Part shown: one piece after another, positions 59,873-64,000 of the stretch
Position numbering within the stretch: position 1 is the stretch's first letter
How the letters are laid out: every line of letters starts with the position of its first letter
Assembly: GCA_027919835.1 (NCBI GenBank)
Contig: JANVFP010000001.1
Span: 1,054,001 to 1,118,000 of the forward strand
Origin: Lentinula raphanica
Taxonomy: Eukaryota; Basidiomycota; Agaricomycetes; Agaricales; Omphalotaceae
DNA length: 64,000 nucleotides
Reading direction: 5' to 3'
Made by a program: the position numbers and the translations under genes
The notes under the pieces: model-generated
Told to the model about the DNA's origin: nothing
The model's database searches: none
Seen by the model: the letters and a program-made list of their open reading frames with translations, nothing else

Positions 59873-61621
59873 TCAGCGGTTAACGTCAATTATTTTCCCG
59901 TTCCCGTCTTTGCTTTTTAACCGTTGCTGAGTTCGCGTCGATTTCTTCGTCGGGTCCTTTGTGGCGGGACCGCTGAGCTAAGAGACGAATCAAACGACTC
60001 ATGTTACTTTCCATGATTTCCTTGTCTATCAAGGCTACTCACCGCCTGGAACTCTTCATGATTCGTCCTGGATCCGGGATATTTCTCAGTGGCCGGCGTC
60101 ACTAGCAGGGGCGTTCTTCCACCTCCTTTTCCCGTCACTGGTGCCGGATGTCGATGAACAGTCGTCGGATTCTTCGTCTGGTCCTTTGCGACTGGACCGC
60201 CGTAATTGCCACGAGTCGATCCGGAATCTTGCAAGGTCGGAATCTCTGTCTGGTCAAAGTTCGTAAAGTCGATACCGCTGTGCTGAAAGATGAATCTTTG
60301 TTACTTTCCATTATTGCCTTCGTTATCGAGCCTACTCACCACGGGGAACGGTAAATTATAATCATCCCAGCTAAAACCTTCATTACTTTGTTCTTCAACC
60401 TTGCTTTGTTGGTTTCTGTCAACGGGTTTTGTTTCCCATTGATGCGTCTGAGAGAAATCGTGAGTTGTCAATTCAGGGAATTTTTGTATGATTCTACTAC
60501 TCACCTTGGTGATTGTATCATCTCCTGCCCCTTTCAACAACGACTGTACTTTCTGTTGAAACCTCAAAACCGTCTCGAGTTGAAATTTCGAGGACTCCTC
60601 GACCTTCCTGACCCACCCAACCCCGAACCTTCGAAGGTGCTTGAAACCAGAGGGTACTGGAGGGCCAGGGGTCAAGTAGAAATCGAACACTATTGCATTG
60701 TTTTGGTTCCAAGGTGGAATAAAACCCTTGGCTGGAAAATTAACCAGAGTGCCTTCGGGGAGCTTAGGTTGCAGTTTGGTGACAATGTTTTCGTAGACAT
60801 CCACTGCTTCCTGAGAAGGAGTTTTGTAATCAGGAGATAAATGAAACCGAACGCAAAGTGTCCTTTGAAAAGTTTTGTCTTTGAAAGAGTCGAGAGAGTG
60901 ACGCTTCATTTGAGAGTCGACAAGATAGACAGTGTCTTCTGGGGCAGAGGGGGATGAAAAGCGTGTGAGTTCCGAGTCGTCCTGATACAAGAGATATTAG
61001 TGTTACAGGCAACCAGACATTTCTTTGAGGATGAGCGTACCTGACGAGTGCTTTCCGGGAAAGTCTGCTGAATGATCGTCCAAAAAACCCCTTTCTGATT
61101 CTTCTGAACATACCCGGACCCAGCTCCGACCTCTATTCGAGGTCTGAACTTAAGCGGCAAGCCCTCTTGCACAAAGTATCGAAACCCAATACGCCTATCC
61201 TGTTCCAAGCGCGGAATTGATCCCCGACCCGGTAAGACAAACAGGCTTGGATGTTCGGATAGACGTGTTTCCAGTGCATTTGCAAAGTCTCGGAAGATTA
61301 AGGTAGGGGCCTGCAATTCGCAGTCTCCGGCAATCTTGGGTTCGTCATTGAACATGATAGTGACTGTCAAGTCACGGTCCCCGACAACATTCAATGCCAG
61401 ATGGTTCATTTGAGAGTCGAACAGAGAGAAATCTTCCACAGATGCAAAGGAGGGATAGCTTACGAATGGGACCTAATACAAGATGCATCAGAGCGTTTAC
61501 AAATGGCAACTAGGTTGTTATGTTGAATACTAACCGGGGCAGCCGCAACAGTACGCACTGAGACGGCGATGAAGCCAAGAATGGCAACTTTCGTGCCACA
61601 GCAAGAGTATTTTAGTCGCAT
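59873..61621 (-). CDS. Secreted protein built from duplicated exons
   Basis: Six exons (complement of 61621-61535, 61472-61041, 60981-60505, 60447-60340, 60282-60043, 59977-59873), all phase 0, give 482 residues. Exon 1 is a signal peptide (MRLKYSCCGTKVAILGFIAVSV...AAAP). Exons 2 and 3 are diverged copies of one domain: both have a DSQM near the start, a GxIPxxxQxxxIxF motif and GxGxxxK near the end. Exons 4-6 code for a Pro/Lys/Thr-rich tail, and their introns are near-copies of each other (all start GTGAGTAG). Exon 6 copies exon 5 (SGPATKDPTKK against GGPVAKDQTKN) but a frameshift ends it early at 59873. No known family. Layout recalls the multi-unit gene at 858-3149, without visible sequence similarity. 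Confidence 0.75.
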
Positions 61622-62375
61622 GTTTTACACAGATTTGACCGCTTGAGCTTTGAATGCAACAATTGGGTGAATTTTTAGTGTAAACGTTGGTTTTAGTGTA
61701 TCGGAATTATCGAAGGAAGAATAGGATGACTTGGAGGAGCTGGTCAAAAGCATAGGCGAGTATGAGCTTTTTCAAGTTTTGCAGGTGAGTAACAGGGTAT
61801 CATACCTTTGACCTGCAAATATTGACTTCGACGACCAGCGTTGTGAAGATACCGCATCCATCGAGAGATAGTGATTTTATGTTGTGGCTCGAGCAATTTC
61901 CACGCTTGACTGTTTGTTATCAAAGGCTGTTACAGGTCATCGGACGATATCAGACGATATCAGAATACATACGTCCTGCGGGAGCCTGCCTGATCCTGCG
62001 CGCGGACGAATGGGCTCGCGTATTGTGTGGCATTAGGTAGCATTGTGCAGCTGCCAGCAAATTTAAATTTCTTGAGTTGTGTAGGCAAGATATCAGAGTA
62101 TCATATCTTTGACTTGAAGATTGTATCCTCGACGACCAGCAGTGTGAAGACGAAAGACGACGAAGGTCGTTGTCGTTCCAGGGCTTTCCAGGGTCGTTCA
62201 CGGTTCAAATGACCGTGATTCCCACGCTTGACTATGTGATGACTAGGCGCTAACTGAAAGCGCTCAACCTCTCTTTGTCGCCGAAAACCAGCACGACGGG
62301 GTCCCTCACCTGTCCTTCCCTGCTGACTGCGTCCCATCCCTCAGAATCTTTTCTTTGTCTGCTGCTATCTCTCTC

Positions 62376-62438
62376 ACCGCGGGCAAATTGAAGGGCACCA
62401 TTGCAAAAGGTGCCTTAACGGCACCTTTCCTGTACCAT
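62376..62438 (+). repeat. Left arm of a 63-bp inverted repeat
   Basis: Matches the reverse complement of 63120-63182 at about 56 of 63 bases by eye. Contains a perfect 9-bp hairpin (AAAGGTGCC, loop TTAAC, GGCACCTTT) at 62406-62428. Confidence 0.85.
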
Positions 62439-63119
62439 ACTGGGCACGCTGCATCATGGCTTTTGAGCCACTTGTAAAGAACTCGCATGTATGTTGCTAT
62501 CTACTCATCCCTACAATCGAAACAATGGCAGCCTGAAATATTAACTAAAAATTGTCATTGTTTTTGTGTCATCATGGCATGAGGCCAAGATGAGTGCTGC
62601 ATTGCACTTCCGATGAGCAAACAAGTCTTTGAAAACCCATTTTCCAAAGCATGCAATCTCTCAGCATGTAGCACTACAGTGGGCTGATAATGCTTACTTT
62701 GCCTTACATTTATTGTTCAATGTGGATAGTACAGCTGTGTAGAGGGACCCTGCTGCATACTGTCCCTCCGGGAATTTTGGTTTTCACCATGGACACCCTA
62801 ACACTACTACTTAGTTTTTCATTGCCATTGAAATTAGGAGTGGAAACTGACATCTGCTCCCATATAGCTCAGTAGTCAATGCTCTTTAACATGATTTCTT
62901 ATACAAGAAATGGAGTGCCACAAGTTTTCTTTGTATTCATATCATAAGAATAGCTGCCTGCATAAGCTGAGTGAGCTGGTTACTACATGTTTTTCAAGCA
63001 CAAATCATCCATATCTGTTTTCATATGTCTGGAGTTACTTGAGGATGGTAGGTAGCCTAGAGGTAGCGCCTCAAAATTAGGGCGCTCGATCAACTCTCGG
63101 AGGCAATAGGGTGCCCACC

Positions 63120-63182
63120 ATGGTACAGGACAGGTGCCATGAAGGCACCACACGCAATGGTGCCCTTCAATTTGCCCGCGGT
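63120..63182 (-). repeat. Right arm of a 63-bp inverted repeat
   Basis: Reverse-complement partner of 62376-62438. Its own hairpin (AGGTGCCATGAAGGCACC) is preserved although bases in the arms and loop changed. Confidence 0.85.
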
Positions 63183-64000
63183 GTCTGCGCGAAGCCAAGC
63201 TCCAGCCAAACACTCGGCAATGATCTGGAAATCTAGGCAGAATCCAGATAACCTCTCCAAGGCGTACAGTCACCGGAAGTCAAATGAAGGAAACGTTTTG
63301 GTTTGGAATAAGCATATCCGGAGGGTGTCTAGCTCACTGGGTTGAGCCGTCTTCAGAATCTCGATCAAGTTCACCACAATTACATTCCAGAGATGATCAT
63401 TGCTCTCTCTCTGCTCCCACTTCAAAATATTCCGGCAACGTCTCCAGATCGATATTGGACTATGCTCTCGGCGTGCTGTGCTGGTTTGTTGCTCACTCTA
63501 TGTTGAGTTTGAATCCTTTTCACAATCTACAACATTTGCAAGGAACTGGAAGACTCTTTCGCGCAATGTTTTGTGGGTCACGAACGTTAACGATTCATCG
63601 TTCGCGAGCGCTATTGTCCTAATGGAAAAGGCTGGTCCATCACTAGTGCTCAGGTGAAGTGAGTGATATGAATGAACCTCATCGCAGTACAGTAACGTGG
63701 AGTGTGTGAGAGTATCCTCATATCATCCAACTCTCCCAGAAAACCTTGACGACTACCGGATGTAGTACTTCGGAAACAGACGAGTTGAAGGGTTCGAGAG
63801 AAAACCGATGATTTAAGCCATGAGTAAGTACAAGTTTCATTGAGGTTCGAAAGGTACTTCGAGGGAAGGAGAATCCCTCGCATGCGCTTCAAGGTTCTAC
63901 AACGATCATTCTGATCCCCCGGGTAGATGGCATAGAATTTTGATCTAGATGTTCGTCGTTGTGAATAAAATAAAGCGCATAACTTGCCCGGGTTCTGCCA

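Larger units (their letters stand above)
61622..64000. other. Gene-free right edge
   Basis: I find no supportable gene. 62376-63182 is bounded by an inverted repeat, listed separately, and is richer in A+T in the middle. Minus-strand 62306-62488 and plus-strand 63139-63345 encode related peptides (KAPxAMVPFNLPAV) because they lie in or next to the repeat arms. Confidence 0.5.

Overview
The window is nuclear DNA of a filamentous basidiomycete, most likely an Agaricomycete. Genes are broken by many GT-AG introns of about 50-65 nt. Several families are typical of mushroom-forming fungi: a CYP63-type P450, MARVEL-domain and DUF6534 membrane proteins, RING-IBR-RING ligases with N-terminal LLL-type exons, an F-box/LRR pair, and a kinase with an MLKL-like four-helix N-terminus. 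Gene models were spliced by hand from reading frame, splice signals and paralogue alignment. Where every exon joins in phase I give exon coordinates. No species can be named from the sequence.

Left part (0-18 kb) is accessory. It holds a secreted protein made of four related units (858-3149), two small paralogous secreted/single-pass proteins (3573-4039, 5098-5648), and one housekeeping gene, a mitochondrial CaiB/BaiF CoA-transferase (6037-7789). Next come an intact PD-(D/E)XK-nuclease-like gene (9041-9611), a decayed copy (10144-10630) and a short fragment (16303-16362). These are interleaved with three tandem paralogous secreted proteins (10804-12149, 14397-15414, 16821-17773) that share gene structure and an upstream DNA element. 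A 957-bp LTR element with identical 209-bp LTRs and a 5-bp target duplication (a TRIM-like, non-autonomous retrotransposon) sits inside this array.

Central part (18.7-46.5 kb) is mostly conserved: DASH-type cryptochrome/photolyase, a multi-pass membrane protein with a Cys-containing ectodomain, a CYP63-like P450, a MARVEL-domain protein, an F-box/LRR gene followed by its frameshifted tandem copy, DML1/Misato, a WOPR (Gti1/Pac2) regulator, and a very large kinase (1853 aa) joining an MLKL-like helical region to a TKL-type kinase domain. 37.4-40.3 kb is largely empty.

Right part (47-64 kb) holds a secreted protein, an intron-containing tRNA-Asn(GUU), a long disordered protein, a DUF6534 membrane protein in about 19 tiny exons, two RING-IBR-RING ligase genes in tandem, and a secreted protein built from duplicated exons, one of whose duplicates is frameshifted. 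The last 2.4 kb hold a 63-bp imperfect inverted repeat and no convincing gene.

The recurring theme is local duplication followed by divergence or decay of secreted-protein genes. At least eight signal-peptide proteins of no recognised family lie in 64 kb.
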